Notes: generated by a model from the letters alone, not told the origin. Counted from the first letter of the stretch, positions 48,389-57,850 are shown. The stretch is DNA of 64,000 bases from Erythrobacter sp. (GCF_035194505.1 NZ_CP136573.1:806001-870000), one strand, 5' to 3'. Numbers and translations are program-made.

Positions 48389-49453
48389 ATGGAGACGGTT
48401 CAGCCATTCAGCATTGCAGGCGAAGAGATTGCGCCGGGCACGATGCGCGATCTCGCCTTTCCGATCACCACCATGGCGACCGGAAACACCTCGTCGCTGG
48501 GCGTCCGGGTGCTGCACGGAGCAAGACCCGGTCCCGCGATCTTCGTGAGCGCGGCGATCCACGGGGACGAGATCGTCGGGACCGCGGTGGTCCAGCGGCT
48601 CGCCCAGACGCTCGATCCGCAGGCGCTGGCGGGCACGGTGCTGTTGGTACCGGTCGCCAACATCTTCGGTTTCATGACCCATTCGCGCTATCTGCCCGAC
48701 CGGCGTGACCTCAACCGCTCCTTCCCGGGCAGTGCGGGCGGTTCGCTTGCAGGGCAGCTGGCGCATATCTTCTACCGCGAGATCGTGGGCCGCTGCGAAC
48801 TTGGCATCGACATCCACACCGCCGCGATCCACCGCTACAACCTGCCGCAGATCCGCATCGCCTCGGGCAACAAGCGGCTGGTGGAGCTGGCCATGGCCTT
48901 CGGCGCGCCGGTGATCATCGAAAGCCCCTTGCGCGATGGCTCGCTGCGCGACCTTGCGCAGAAAAAGGGCGTCGACATGCTGCTGATGGAAGCGGGCGAG
49001 GCACTGCGGTTCGACCGGCTTTCGATCGAGACGGGCGTTTCGGGCGTGAACCGGGTGCTGGCCCATCTCGGCATGATCGAGGCTGACGACGGCCTCACCG
49101 AAGTCGGCATCCCGGCGCGCGCCAACAAGTCGAGCTGGGTGAGAGCGCCGCGCGGGGGCGTGACTCACCGCGTGCGCAAGAGCGGGGATCCGGTGCGCAA
49201 GGGTGATGTGCTGGCGCGCGTCACCGGCCTGTTCGGCGATGATCCGCTCGAATTGGTCAGCCCGATCGACGGGATCATTATCGGCCACGCTACCCTGCCC
49301 GTGGTGCATCAGGGCGACGCGCTGTTCCACATCGCTGCCATCCCCAACCCCGAACGCGTGGGCGCGCGGATCGACACGATCACCGATGCGATCCTCGCCA
49401 GCGAGCCCGAAGGCTCGGCCGAACGACTGCTCGACGAGGACGAAGTGGTCTAA
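48389..49453 (+). CDS. Succinylglutamate desuccinylase/aspartoacylase family protein
   Basis: A 354-residue zinc hydrolase. The metal ligands lie in SAAIHGDEIVG (H-x2-E) and IDIHTAA (H). The N-terminal catalytic domain (about residues 40-230) is followed by a barrel-like C-terminal domain (RAPRGGVTHRVRKSGDPVRKGDVLARV) seen in the AstE/AspA-related subgroup that probably deacylates small molecules. No arginine-succinyltransferase genes are nearby, so a specific substrate is not assigned. A GGGGGGA lies upstream of the ATG. Its stop shares CTAA with convergent dapA. Confidence 0.82.
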   Translation: METVQPFSIAGEEIAPGTMRDLAFPITTMATGNTSSLGVRVLHGARPGPAIFVSAAIHGDEIVGTAVVQRLAQTLDPQALAGTVLLVPVANIFGFMTHSRYLPDRRDLNRSFPGSAGGSLAGQLAHIFYREIVGRCELGIDIHTAAIHRYNLPQIRIASGNKRLVELAMAFGAPVIIESPLRDGSLRDLAQKKGVDMLLMEAGEALRFDRLSIETGVSGVNRVLAHLGMIEADDGLTEVGIPARANKSSWVRAPRGGVTHRVRKSGDPVRKGDVLARVTGLFGDDPLELVSPIDGIIIGHATLPVVHQGDALFHIAAIPNPERVGARIDTITDAILASEPEGSAERLLDEDEVV

Positions 49454-50337
49454 GCCGGCAGCACGCCCGCCAGCACCAACGCTTCGTCCACGGCGCGCTT
49501 GGCTTCGTCCGAGCACTCCACGAGCGGCAGGCGCACTTCGGGCGCGATCCAGTCGTGGACGCGGGAGAGCGCATATTTCACCGGCGCAGGGCTTGCGTCC
49601 GAGAACATCGCGTAGTGGAGCGGGAACAGGCGATCATTCAGCTGCCGGGCCTTCTTCAGTTCGTTGGCGGCGATCGCTTCATGGAATTCCGCGCACAGCG
49701 CCGGAGCGACATTGGCCGTCACCGAAATGCACCCGCGCCCGCCCGCTGCCGCGTGGGGCAGCCACAGCTCGTCATTGCCTGAAAGCTGGCAGAACTCGCG
49801 CCCGATCCCCATGCGGTGATCCGCCACGCGGCTGAGGTCTCCCGAGGCATCCTTGATGGCGATGATCCGGTCGGGATATTTGCGCACCAGCTCCACCACA
49901 GTGTCGTCGAGCAGATCTGTCACCGTGCGCGCGGGCACGTTGTACAGCACGATCGGCAGCTCGCAGTTTTCCGCCAGATAGCTGAAATGCGCGATCAGCC
50001 CGCGCTGGCTCGGGCGGTTGTAATAGGGCGCAACGCACAGACCCGCAGCCGCGCCGGCCTTCTTGGCGAAGTTCATGTGCAGCTGGGCATTGCGGGTGTC
50101 GTTCGAGCCGCAGCCCGCGATCACCGGCACGCGCCCGGCGGCCTGCTCGATGCACACCTCGATCACGCGGTGATGCTCGGCATTGGAGAGGGTTGAGGCC
50201 TCGCCCGTCGTGCCGCAGGGCACCAGCGCCGCGCTGCCGTTCTCGATCTGCCAGTCGACCAGCCGCCGGAAGGCCGCCTCGTCAAACGACCCGCCGCGAA
50301 AAGGAGTCACCAGAGCGGGTATCGATCCGCTGAACAT
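49450..50337 (-). CDS. dapA: 4-hydroxy-tetrahydrodipicolinate synthase
   Basis: A 295-residue TIM-barrel aldolase that condenses pyruvate and aspartate semialdehyde in lysine and diaminopimelate synthesis. The segments LVPCGTTGEASTLSNAEHHRV, LYNVPARTVTDLLDDTV and the Schiff-base lysine in IAIKDASGDL are conserved. AAGGAC precedes the ATG at 50337 by 7 bases. It is divergent from the lytic transglycosylase gene, and both serve the cell wall. Confidence 0.95.
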   Translation of the reverse strand: MFSGSIPALVTPFRGGSFDEAAFRRLVDWQIENGSAALVPCGTTGEASTLSNAEHHRVIEVCIEQAAGRVPVIAGCGSNDTRNAQLHMNFAKKAGAAAGLCVAPYYNRPSQRGLIAHFSYLAENCELPIVLYNVPARTVTDLLDDTVVELVRKYPDRIIAIKDASGDLSRVADHRMGIGREFCQLSGNDELWLPHAAAGGRGCISVTANVAPALCAEFHEAIAANELKKARQLNDRLFPLHYAMFSDASPAPVKYALSRVHDWIAPEVRLPLVECSDEAKRAVDEALVLAGVLPA

Positions 50338-50438
50338 TGCTTTTGTCCTTGCATGCCATCTAGACTGCCCGAGCGGCACGGATGGAATGAATCCGCCTCG
50401 CTCTTCGTTAAGCGCCTACTAAGGAGCCGATCGGCACA

Positions 50439-52421
50439 ATGTCCAGCATGGTCGATACCCCCGCAACGAAGACCTTCACCCGCCTGCCTGCCCGACTTGT
50501 CGCTGCGGTGGTGGCGGTGCTGGGGTTTGCGGGCGTGCCGGCCGCGGCGCAAAGCTGGGGAACACCGGCTGACGGCGGCAATCTGGTGGCGCGTGCAAGC
50601 GGGGAGATGGACACGGCCCTTGCCCGCTGGGAAGCACTTCAGGCCAGTCGCGAGATGCGCTTTGTCGATTATGCCGGCTTCGTGCTCGCCTATCCCAATT
50701 TCCCGCGCGCCGAGATCCTGCGGCTGCGCGCGGAGAACGCGCTTGATCGCGATGCGCCGTCGCAGGCCGATATCCTGCGCTATTTCGATGCCTTTCCGCC
50801 GCTCACCAATCCTGCCCGGGCACGCTATGCGCTGGCGCTCGCCGCAGCCCAGCGGCCCGAGGCCTTTGCAGAGGCGAGAAAGGCTTGGCGCGGCGGGGCA
50901 ATGGCCGATCCGGTCGAACTCTATCTCGCCGGCCTCTATGGCCCGCAATTCACGCCCGAGGATCACGCCGCACGGGTCGATGCGCTGCTTTGGCAGGGCA
51001 AGGCCGATGCGGCATCGCGGCAGATCATCAACCTCGCCGAGGCTGACCGCCCGATGGCCCTCGCCCGGCTTTCCCTGCTGCGCCACAGCCGCCCGGACGA
51101 GGCCGGGATCACCGCGCCTGCATCGGCCATGTCGGACCCGGGGTTTGTCTATAACCTCGTCAATTTCCTGCGCGCCAGCGGACAGAATGCCGAAGCCGTG
51201 CGGGTGTTGGCGACCGGGCCGAATTTCACCCGCCCGGCGCTCGATCCCGAGGATTTCGTCGCCGACATGCTGGCGCTCGCCAAGTCCGGTACCGCGCGCG
51301 AAGCGGCGTTGATCGCGGCGCGGGTCGATGATCTGTTTGCGCCGGGAGAGGATGTCTCCAAGACGAGCTTCACCTTGCGCGATCGCTACACCGATCTCGT
51401 CTGGCTCGGCGGCACCAAGGCGCTGTGGAGCCTTGGCGACGGCGCGGCCGCTGCCCCGCTGTTCCGCCGCTATGGCGATGCCGCGCGCACGCCGCTGACC
51501 AAGGCCAAGGGCTATTACTGGGCCGGACGTGCAGCGCGTCAGGCCGGGAACGAGGCCGCAGCGCGCGGGCTGTTCGAGACCGCCGCCCAGTGGCCGCATT
51601 ACTATTACGGCCAGCTGGCGATTGCTGCCCTCGGCCGCGAGATGCCGCGTTTCGAGCCCCTGCCCGAGGTGGCGATCACAGCCGCCGACCGCTCCGCTTT
51701 CGAGAACAACGCGCTGGTGCAGGCGATCCACGCCATGGCCCGCAACCGGCGCGACTGGCGCACCGAGCGGCGCTTCTTCGAGGCGCTGGGCGATGAGGCC
51801 GATACCCCGCAGGAACTCACCATGGCCGCGCAACTGGCCGCCGAAGTCCGGCTCGATGAGATGGCGGTGGTGATTGGCATGAAGGCAGGCGAGAACGGCC
51901 TGACCGGCTATGAACGCATCGGCTTTCCGGTGATCGCCACGGCGGTGGTCAATGACTGGACGATGGTCCACGCGATCAGCCGTCAGGAAAGCGAGTTTGA
52001 CCGCACCCGCGTTTCCCATGCCGGTGCGCGCGGCGTGATGCAGTTGATGCCCGGCACCGCGCGCGAGCAAGCGGGCAAGCTCGGCATGAGCTATCTCGCC
52101 GCCGATCTCACCGGCTCGCCCTCTTACAACATCCAGCTGGGCGATGCCTATTTCGCGCGGATGCTCAGCTATTACAGCGGTGCCTATCCGCTTGCGGTGG
52201 GGGCCTATAATGCTGGGCCGGGCCGCGTGAACGAATGGCTGCGCCTCAATGGCGATCCGCGCACCGGAGCGATCGACTGGGTGACCTGGGTCGAGAAGAT
52301 TCCCGCCAATTTCGAAACGCGCTATTACATCATGCGCGTCATCGGCAATGCGGTGACCTATTCGCACATGTATCCGCGCGAGGCCGGTCTACCGCGCCCG
52401 ATCAACACCTTCCTGCGCTGA
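50439..52421 (+). CDS. slt: Soluble lytic murein transglycosylase
   Basis: A 660-residue periplasmic enzyme. A signal peptide (LVAAVVAVLGFAGVPAAAQ) is followed by a long helical superhelix as in Slt70 (residues ~50-480) and a C-terminal lysozyme-like SLT domain (~500-640). That domain has the catalytic glutamate in HAISRQESEFDRTRVSHAGARGVMQLMPGTA, then AVGAYNAGPGRVNEW. It cleaves peptidoglycan with formation of 1,6-anhydromuramic acid, which is the substrate the AmpG-like permease at 21.5 kb would recycle. AAGGAG precedes the ATG. Confidence 0.92.
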   Translation: MSSMVDTPATKTFTRLPARLVAAVVAVLGFAGVPAAAQSWGTPADGGNLVARASGEMDTALARWEALQASREMRFVDYAGFVLAYPNFPRAEILRLRAENALDRDAPSQADILRYFDAFPPLTNPARARYALALAAAQRPEAFAEARKAWRGGAMADPVELYLAGLYGPQFTPEDHAARVDALLWQGKADAASRQIINLAEADRPMALARLSLLRHSRPDEAGITAPASAMSDPGFVYNLVNFLRASGQNAEAVRVLATGPNFTRPALDPEDFVADMLALAKSGTAREAALIAARVDDLFAPGEDVSKTSFTLRDRYTDLVWLGGTKALWSLGDGAAAAPLFRRYGDAARTPLTKAKGYYWAGRAARQAGNEAAARGLFETAAQWPHYYYGQLAIAALGREMPRFEPLPEVAITAADRSAFENNALVQAIHAMARNRRDWRTERRFFEALGDEADTPQELTMAAQLAAEVRLDEMAVVIGMKAGENGLTGYERIGFPVIATAVVNDWTMVHAISRQESEFDRTRVSHAGARGVMQLMPGTAREQAGKLGMSYLAADLTGSPSYNIQLGDAYFARMLSYYSGAYPLAVGAYNAGPGRVNEWLRLNGDPRTGAIDWVTWVEKIPANFETRYYIMRVIGNAVTYSHMYPREAGLPRPINTFLR

Positions 52422-52431
52422 CGGCAAAGCC

Positions 52432-52911
52432 ATGAAACCGGCGGGTCCACCCATCACGCAAGCGGGCATGGCGGCCTTGAAGGCACGCTATGACCATCTG
52501 CTGGGCACCGAGCGCCCGGCGATTGTCGAGATCGTCAGCTGGGCGGCGGGCAATGGCGACCGCTCGGAGAACGGCGACTATCTCTATGGCCGCAAGAAGA
52601 TGCGCGAAATCGACCGCGAGCTCGCTCACCTCGCCCGGCGGATGAAGGTGCTGCGGGTGGTCGATCCGGCGACAGCAGTCGACCGGAGCCGCGTGTTCTT
52701 CGGCGCGCGGGTCACCATCGCGGACGAGGATGACAACCATCAGACCGTTCAACTGGTCGGCGATGACGAGGCCGATGCAGGCGCGGGCCGTATTGGCTGG
52801 AACGCGCCGCTGGCACGCGCGCTCAGGGGCGCTGGCGTGGGCGATCTGCGCATTGTCACCCTGCCCTCGGGCAGCCGCGAATGGGAAGTCATGGACATCG
52901 CCTATGACTAG
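52432..52911 (+). CDS. greB: Transcription elongation factor GreB
   Basis: A 159-residue RNA polymerase cleavage factor that rescues backtracked complexes. The N-terminal coiled coil carries the acidic tip in DRSENGDYLYGRKKMREIDRELAHL, and the C-terminal FKBP-like domain has VFFGARVTIADEDDNHQTVQLVG and LARALRGAGVGD. The YLYGRKKMREIDRE segment favours GreB over GreA. The stop overlaps the start of the next gene. Confidence 0.9.
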   Translation: MKPAGPPITQAGMAALKARYDHLLGTERPAIVEIVSWAAGNGDRSENGDYLYGRKKMREIDRELAHLARRMKVLRVVDPATAVDRSRVFFGARVTIADEDDNHQTVQLVGDDEADAGAGRIGWNAPLARALRGAGVGDLRIVTLPSGSREWEVMDIAYD

Positions 52912-53371
52912 GCTGGCCGTCCTACCCCTTGCTGTGCTCGCCCTTGCCGCGACACCCCTTGCAGCGCGCGACAGTCTGGGCGTTTATGAGAGCTGGGCCG
53001 CGTTCCGCGATTCGAGCCCTGCGCGATGCTATGCCATTGCCAAACCGCAAGGCGGCCCCGCCGCTCCGGCCTATGCAACAGTGTCGAACTGGCCGGAGCG
53101 CAAGGTGCGCGGCGCGGTGCATTTCGTGCTCTCGCGAGAGGTCGCCGCAAAAGGCGCCGTGCGCCTCAGCCTCGGCAGCAAGCGCTTCACGCTGGTTGCC
53201 AAGGGTCGCAACGCCTGGGCTGCCGATCCGCAGGGCGATGCCGCGATTATCGCCGCCATGCGCTCCGCCACCAGCATGAGCGTGTCTGGGCCCGGCTTCA
53301 CGGATCGCTACACGCTGGCAGGCGCCGCCACCGCCATCGACGCGGCCATTGTCGGGTGTGCCAAGCGCTGA
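52904..53371 (+). CDS. Exported protein, possibly invasion-associated locus B (IalB)-like
   Basis: A 155-residue secreted protein that begins inside the end of greB (8-base overlap). A signal peptide (RLAVLPLAVLALAATPLAAR) is followed by a compact domain with WAAFRDSSPARCYAIAKP near the start, and a terminal GCAKR. The two cysteines probably form a disulfide. The SPARCYA...YATVSNWP...VHFVLSREV pattern resembles IalB-like proteins, but the match is weak. Confidence 0.65.
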   Translation: MTRLAVLPLAVLALAATPLAARDSLGVYESWAAFRDSSPARCYAIAKPQGGPAAPAYATVSNWPERKVRGAVHFVLSREVAAKGAVRLSLGSKRFTLVAKGRNAWAADPQGDAAIIAAMRSATSMSVSGPGFTDRYTLAGAATAIDAAIVGCAKR

Positions 53372-53411
53372 CTCGCCAAACGGCGCTTCTCGCACTATAG
53401 GGCCGCCACCC

Positions 53412-54683
53412 ATGGCCGATACTGCACTCATGACCATTCCGGGCCTCGTTGACCCGGTTCCCGCCTCGCGCGACATCACGCCGCGTGCCGATGGCCGTAT
53501 TGACCTCATCGGCCTGCCCCGCCCGCGCATCCGCGAGCTGTTCGAGGAAGCGGGCCTCGATGCCAAGGCCGCAAAGCTGCGCGCCAAGCAGGTGTTCCAC
53601 TGGCTCTACCACCGCGGCGTCACCGATTTCGAGGCGATGACCGATATCGCCAAGCCGATGCGCCCGTGGCTCGCCGAACGCTTCGTGATCGGCCGGCCCG
53701 ATGTGGTCGAGGCCCAGCATTCGGTCGACGGCACCCGCAAGTGGCTCCTGCGCACCGCCGACGGCCATGATTTCGAGATGGTCTTCATCCCCGACGAGAC
53801 GCGCGGCACCCTGTGCGTCTCCAGCCAGGTCGGCTGCACGCTCACCTGTTCGTTCTGCCACACCGGCACGATGAAGCTGGTGAGGAACCTCACCCCTGGC
53901 GAGATTGTCGGCCAGGTGATGCTTGCCCGCGACGCGCTGGGTGAATGGCCGCGCGGAACGATGATCAGCGATGCCGACGTGATCGACGAGGATGACGAGG
54001 CGGGCCACTACACCGCCGATGGACGCCTGCTCACCAACATCGTGATGATGGGCATGGGCGAGCCGCTCTACAATTTCGATCACGTGCGCGATGCATTGAA
54101 GCTAGTGATGGATGGCGACGGCCTTGCCCTCTCCAAGCGCCGCATCACGCTTTCGACCAGCGGCGTCATCCCGATGATGGAGCGCTGCGGCGAAGAGATC
54201 GGGGTGAACCTTGCCGTGTCCCTGCATGGCGTGCGAAAGGATGTGCGCGACGAGCTGGTGCCCCTGAACAAGAAATACGGCATCGACGATCTCTTGCAGG
54301 CCTGCGCCGACTATCCCGGTGCCTCGAACGCGCGGCGCATCACGTTTGAATATGTGATGATCAAGGACAAGAACGACAGCGACGATGACGCGCGCGAGCT
54401 GGTCCGGCTGCTCAAGGAATACAAGCTGCCCGCCAAGGTCAATCTCATCCCCTTCAACCCCTGGCCGGGTGCGGGCTACGAGACCTCGCCCCCCGAACGC
54501 ATCCGCCGCTTTTCCGAAATCGTCTTCGAAGGCGGCTTTTCCGCCCCGGTGCGCACGCCGCGCGGTCGCGATATCGATGCGGCTTGCGGGCAATTGAAGA
54601 CGGCGGCCGAGAAGAAGTCCCGCGCCCAGCGCGATCGCGAGGCGGCTGAAGCAGCTGCTGGTGCTGCCGCCGCGCTTGATTGA
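53412..54683 (+). CDS. rlmN: Dual-specificity 23S rRNA / tRNA adenine-C2 methyltransferase RlmN
   Basis: A 423-residue radical-SAM enzyme that methylates A2503 of 23S rRNA and A37 of tRNAs. The cluster motif C-x3-C-x2-C is CTLTCSFCHTG. VMMGMGEPLYNFDHV, RRITLSTSGVIPMM and FNPWPGAGYETSP are conserved. Both catalytic cysteines appear present (one in the TPRGRDIDAACGQL segment). A C-terminal alanine-rich charged tail (SRAQRDREAAEAAAGAAAALD) is disordered. The ATG at 53412 is chosen. Confidence 0.94.
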   Translation: MADTALMTIPGLVDPVPASRDITPRADGRIDLIGLPRPRIRELFEEAGLDAKAAKLRAKQVFHWLYHRGVTDFEAMTDIAKPMRPWLAERFVIGRPDVVEAQHSVDGTRKWLLRTADGHDFEMVFIPDETRGTLCVSSQVGCTLTCSFCHTGTMKLVRNLTPGEIVGQVMLARDALGEWPRGTMISDADVIDEDDEAGHYTADGRLLTNIVMMGMGEPLYNFDHVRDALKLVMDGDGLALSKRRITLSTSGVIPMMERCGEEIGVNLAVSLHGVRKDVRDELVPLNKKYGIDDLLQACADYPGASNARRITFEYVMIKDKNDSDDDARELVRLLKEYKLPAKVNLIPFNPWPGAGYETSPPERIRRFSEIVFEGGFSAPVRTPRGRDIDAACGQLKTAAEKKSRAQRDREAAEAAAGAAAALD

Positions 54684-54736
54684 CGCTATGGCCCACGCGG
54701 CGTAGTCTTGCAGACACCTCGACGAGGGAGGACCGC

Positions 54737-55303
54737 ATGACGCCCACCGGCCCAAAAATCACCATGCTGCTCGGCGCTTTTGCGCTCGCGGTGACATCCG
54801 TTCCGGCCACCGCACAGTTCGGCAGCCTGCTCAATTCCTCCAAGCGCGGCGCGGACAAGGCCGATAATTGCGGCAAGGGCAAGAAGGGGGATCGCGGACG
54901 CGGGGCGCTCGGCGGGTTGCTCGGCGGCGCGGTTGACGAACTCGCCCGCAGCGCAGGGATTTCATCCTGGGTTCCGGTGCCCGAATTCTCCGACCAGCTC
55001 TCCGAAAGCATCGCCTGCCGGCTCGATCCCGAGGAGCAGAAGCAGGCCGCCGAAGCCACGCTCGAAGCCACCCGCGCCGAGGGCGAGGACGCCGTGCCCG
55101 AAGTCGGGGCGAGCGCATCATGGACCTCGGCCACGCGCGAGAATGTGAGCGGCACCTCCACCGTCACCTCGCGCGATGCCTCGCAAGGCAGCCTCGACTG
55201 CATTACCGTCACCGATGTGGTGATCATCGAGGGCGAAGAAGCCCGCGCCGAAAAGCGCATGTGCCGTGCGCCGGGCTCGGCCCGCTATTCGATCGTCGCG
55301 TGA
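54737..55303 (+). CDS. Exported protein of unknown function
   Basis: A 188-residue secreted protein with a signal peptide (KITMLLGAFALAVTSVPATAQ) and a good Shine-Dalgarno (GAGGGAGG). A glycine/lysine-rich stretch (GKGKKGDRGRGALGGLLGGAVDELARSAG) is followed by an acidic helical part and a C-terminal beta-rich domain with two cysteines (LDCITVTDVV, RMCRAP). I cannot name the family; the last third resembles glycine-zipper or surface-antigen-like domains only loosely. It overlaps the next gene as GTGA, so the two are coupled. Confidence 0.6.
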   Translation: MTPTGPKITMLLGAFALAVTSVPATAQFGSLLNSSKRGADKADNCGKGKKGDRGRGALGGLLGGAVDELARSAGISSWVPVPEFSDQLSESIACRLDPEEQKQAAEATLEATRAEGEDAVPEVGASASWTSATRENVSGTSTVTSRDASQGSLDCITVTDVVIIEGEEARAEKRMCRAPGSARYSIVA

Positions 55304-56010
55304 TCGCCTTCGCCCGCCCCCTTGCAGCGCTCGCCGCACTGGCCTTGCTGACGGGGGCAACCGCCATGGACAAGGACAACCCCACCTGCCCGGCCGAACC
55401 AGATTTCGGCCCCCGGACCGCGATGACGCTGACGCCGGCCGACAAGGGCGGCAAGCGCGTGCTGCTGGCCGAAGGGACGATCGATGCCACCCTGCCCGAC
55501 CGGCTCAAGGCGGCCATCGAGGCGGACGAGCGGATCGAGGAAGTGTGGCTGCGATCGCGCGGGGGCGACGCGCGGGCGGGCAATGCCGCGGGCAAGATCA
55601 TCCGCTCCTATCGCGGGATGCTGACCCGCGTGCCTGCCGGCTGGGCGTGCTTTTCCTCGTGCAACTTCGTGTTCATGGGCGGGGACCGCCGGGTGGTCGA
55701 TGAGGGCGGGGTATTCATGGTCCACATGTTCACCCACACGCAGGATCGCGCGATGATCGACGAGGCGGTGATCGAAGGCAGCAAGGCCACCACCGAACTC
55801 ATCGGCAGCATCGAGCAGTCCTCGGCGATGCTGGCGAGCGAGGATAATGACTTCCTCATCCGCATGGGGATCAGCCGCAAGCTGCTGACCGATGTGATGT
55901 ACAAACAGCAGGCGGTGAAGAGCGCGGAGAATCCCTCGACCCGCTATTGCCTGAGCCAGGCCGAGGTGCGGCAATACAACGTCATGCCGCTTGAAAAGCC
56001 CGCTTCCTGA
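55300..56010 (+). CDS. Secreted ClpP/crotonase-fold protein (COG3904-like)
   Basis: A 236-residue predicted periplasmic protein. A signal peptide (FARPLAALAALALLTGATA) is followed by a ClpP-like fold. LRSRGGDARAGNAAGKIIRSY is the oxyanion-type loop, and ACFSSCNFVFMGGDRR carries the probable nucleophilic serine. VFMVHMFTH follows. The pattern is that of COG3904 predicted periplasmic proteins, which look like serine peptidases, but activity is unproven. The GTG start overlaps the preceding gene. Confidence 0.72.
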   Translation: MIAFARPLAALAALALLTGATAMDKDNPTCPAEPDFGPRTAMTLTPADKGGKRVLLAEGTIDATLPDRLKAAIEADERIEEVWLRSRGGDARAGNAAGKIIRSYRGMLTRVPAGWACFSSCNFVFMGGDRRVVDEGGVFMVHMFTHTQDRAMIDEAVIEGSKATTELIGSIEQSSAMLASEDNDFLIRMGISRKLLTDVMYKQQAVKSAENPSTRYCLSQAEVRQYNVMPLEKPAS

Positions 56011-56016
56011 TCGCAC

Positions 56017-56610
56017 GTGAGCACCGATCCCGACACCATCGCCTTCTATCAGGCGCGCGCGCCGCACTGGGTGTTCCATTCGGGCGAGCGCCACAGCCAC
56101 CAGCTTGATGCGTTCCTCGATCGTCTGCCGCCTGGTGCGGCAGTGCTGGAACTGGGCTGCGGCGGCGGGCGCGACGCGGCATGGATGCGCGCGCGCGGCT
56201 TTGCCGTCGATGCGACCGATGCCACCCCGGCGTTGGTCACCCGCGCCAATCAGGCTTTCGATCTGGGCGCGCGGGTGATGGCCTTCCACGAACTGGACAC
56301 AAGCGCTGCTTATGGCGGGGTCTGGGCGCAGGCCTGCCTGCTGCACTGCCCGCGCGAAGCGCTGCCCGATGTGCTCGCCCGCATCCACCGCGCTCTGGTG
56401 CCGGGGGGATGGCACTTTGCGAGCTTCAAGCTGGGCATGGCAGAGGGCCGCGATCTGCTCGGGCGGCTACACAATTTCCCGCCCTCCGACTGGCTGATCG
56501 CCGCCTATGAGACAGCCGGCTTTGTCATCGCCGCGCAGGAGATCTATGCCGGCAAGGCCTCCGACGGCACCATGCGCGACTGGATCGATCTCACTGTGAG
56601 AAAGCCATGA
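56017..56610 (+). CDS. Class I SAM-dependent methyltransferase
   Basis: A 197-residue methyltransferase with motif I VLELGCGGGRDAAWMRARGF (residues ~37-56) and an acidic loop (DATDATPALVTRA). It contains a conserved LHCPREALPDVLARIHRALVPGGWHF segment, as in methyltransferases of the tellurite-resistance TehB/thiopurine-like type. The substrate is unknown. The start is the GTG at 56017; its stop overlaps the next ATG. Confidence 0.82.
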   Translation: MSTDPDTIAFYQARAPHWVFHSGERHSHQLDAFLDRLPPGAAVLELGCGGGRDAAWMRARGFAVDATDATPALVTRANQAFDLGARVMAFHELDTSAAYGGVWAQACLLHCPREALPDVLARIHRALVPGGWHFASFKLGMAEGRDLLGRLHNFPPSDWLIAAYETAGFVIAAQEIYAGKASDGTMRDWIDLTVRKP

Positions 56611-57260
56611 CTATCTGGACCATCACCGCCATCTGCACCGGAACCGCGCGCGCCTTCAACGGCGCGGAGACCAGCGCGATTGCCAAGCGCCCGCGTGAGG
56701 GCCCGGTGCAGGTTCTGGCCGAAGGTCTTGCCCCTGACGAGCAGGCCGACCGGAGTGTGCATGGCGGGCCGGAAATGGCGCTCCACCTCTATCCGCTCGA
56801 TCACCATGTGTGGTGGCGCGGGATCATCGGCGATCATCCCGCGCTGGACGAGCCGGGCGGCTTCGGATCGAACCTTGCGGTCACCGGCCTTACCGAAGAG
56901 ATGGTCCATATCGGCGAGCGCTTCCGGCTGGGGACCGCGCTGATCGAAGTCAGCCAGCCGCGCCAGCCGTGCTGGAAGATCGAGCACCGCTTCGGCCACA
57001 AGGGCATGGTCGCCCGGATCATCACCAGCGAGAGGAGCGGCTGGTATTTCCGCGTGATCGAGCATGGCGAAGTGAGCGCGGGCGATTCGCTCGAACGTGT
57101 CAGCATCGGCGCCAGCGACTGGAGCGTCGCCCGCACTTTCCGCGCGCTGGTGGCCGGAAAAGCGAGCGCGGCAGAGCTCGAGGAACTCGCCGCTCTTGCC
57201 CCATTGAGCCCGAAATTGCGCGAAAAAGCGGCCATTCGTCGCGCATCGGCAACGCCCTGA
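56607..57260 (+). CDS. MOSC-domain protein (YiiM-like)
   Basis: A 217-residue MOSC-domain protein. GLAPDEQADRSVHGGPEMALHLYP and the cysteine in SQPRQPCWKIEHRFG are the family's signature. A C-terminal 3-alpha domain follows (ARTFRALVAGKASAAELEELAAL). YiiM-type proteins reduce N-hydroxylated compounds with molybdenum cofactor. Other genes linked to Mo or pteridines follow within 3 kb, which may be functionally related. It overlaps the methyltransferase gene by four bases. Confidence 0.87.
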   Translation: MTIWTITAICTGTARAFNGAETSAIAKRPREGPVQVLAEGLAPDEQADRSVHGGPEMALHLYPLDHHVWWRGIIGDHPALDEPGGFGSNLAVTGLTEEMVHIGERFRLGTALIEVSQPRQPCWKIEHRFGHKGMVARIITSERSGWYFRVIEHGEVSAGDSLERVSIGASDWSVARTFRALVAGKASAAELEELAALAPLSPKLREKAAIRRASATP

Positions 57261-57382
57261 CCGGCAGTGGGAATAATCGCCCAACCTTAACCGTTTCCCC
57301 TGTGTCTCGTTCATCTTCCATTCGACTGAGATGAACGAAAACAGTCTGGCTCCATCGGGGAGCCGCCACAAGGAAACGCACC

Positions 57383-57850
57383 ATGAAACACCTTGCCCTG
57401 ATCGCCGCCGCCGGGTCGCTGGCGGTTTTCGCCGCCCCCGCGCAGGCTGCCGAACTGCCCGCCGCGCCCGCTGCACTGCCGGTCTTCGCCGGCTTCCATG
57501 ACACCGCCCTGCCCTTCGCGCCGGTGGCCGCCTATGGCCGCGACGACTGGGACGATGACGACGACGACTGGCGCGATCGCCGCGAGAGCCGCCGCTGGCG
57601 CGAGCGCAACCGCGGCTGGGAAAATGGCCGCCGCGTGCGGGGCCGCGATTACTGGCAGGGCGATGACGGCCGCTGGCGCTGCCGCCGCGACGACGGCACC
57701 ACCGGTCTGCTGATCGGTGCCGGGGTCGGCGCGCTGATCGGCCGCGCGATCGACACCCGCGGTGACCGCACGCTCGGCACCCTGCTCGGTGCCGTCGGCG
57801 GCGGCCTGCTGGGCCGGGAAGTCGACCGCAGCGAGGTGCGCTGCCGCTGA
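57383..57850 (+). CDS. Exported glycine-zipper 2TM-domain protein
   Basis: A 155-residue secreted protein. The signal peptide is MKHLALIAAAGSLAVFAAPAQA. The middle is an acidic block of seven aspartates followed by an Arg/Trp-rich stretch (RESRRWRERNRGW). A C-terminal glycine zipper (LLIGAGVGALIGRAID ... LGTLLGAVGGGLLGREV) follows. Such proteins sit in or near the outer membrane and are often stress-induced. AAGGA precedes the ATG. The zipper repeats G-x3-G strictly. Confidence 0.8.
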   Translation: MKHLALIAAAGSLAVFAAPAQAAELPAAPAALPVFAGFHDTALPFAPVAAYGRDDWDDDDDDWRDRRESRRWRERNRGWENGRRVRGRDYWQGDDGRWRCRRDDGTTGLLIGAGVGALIGRAIDTRGDRTLGTLLGAVGGGLLGREVDRSEVRCR

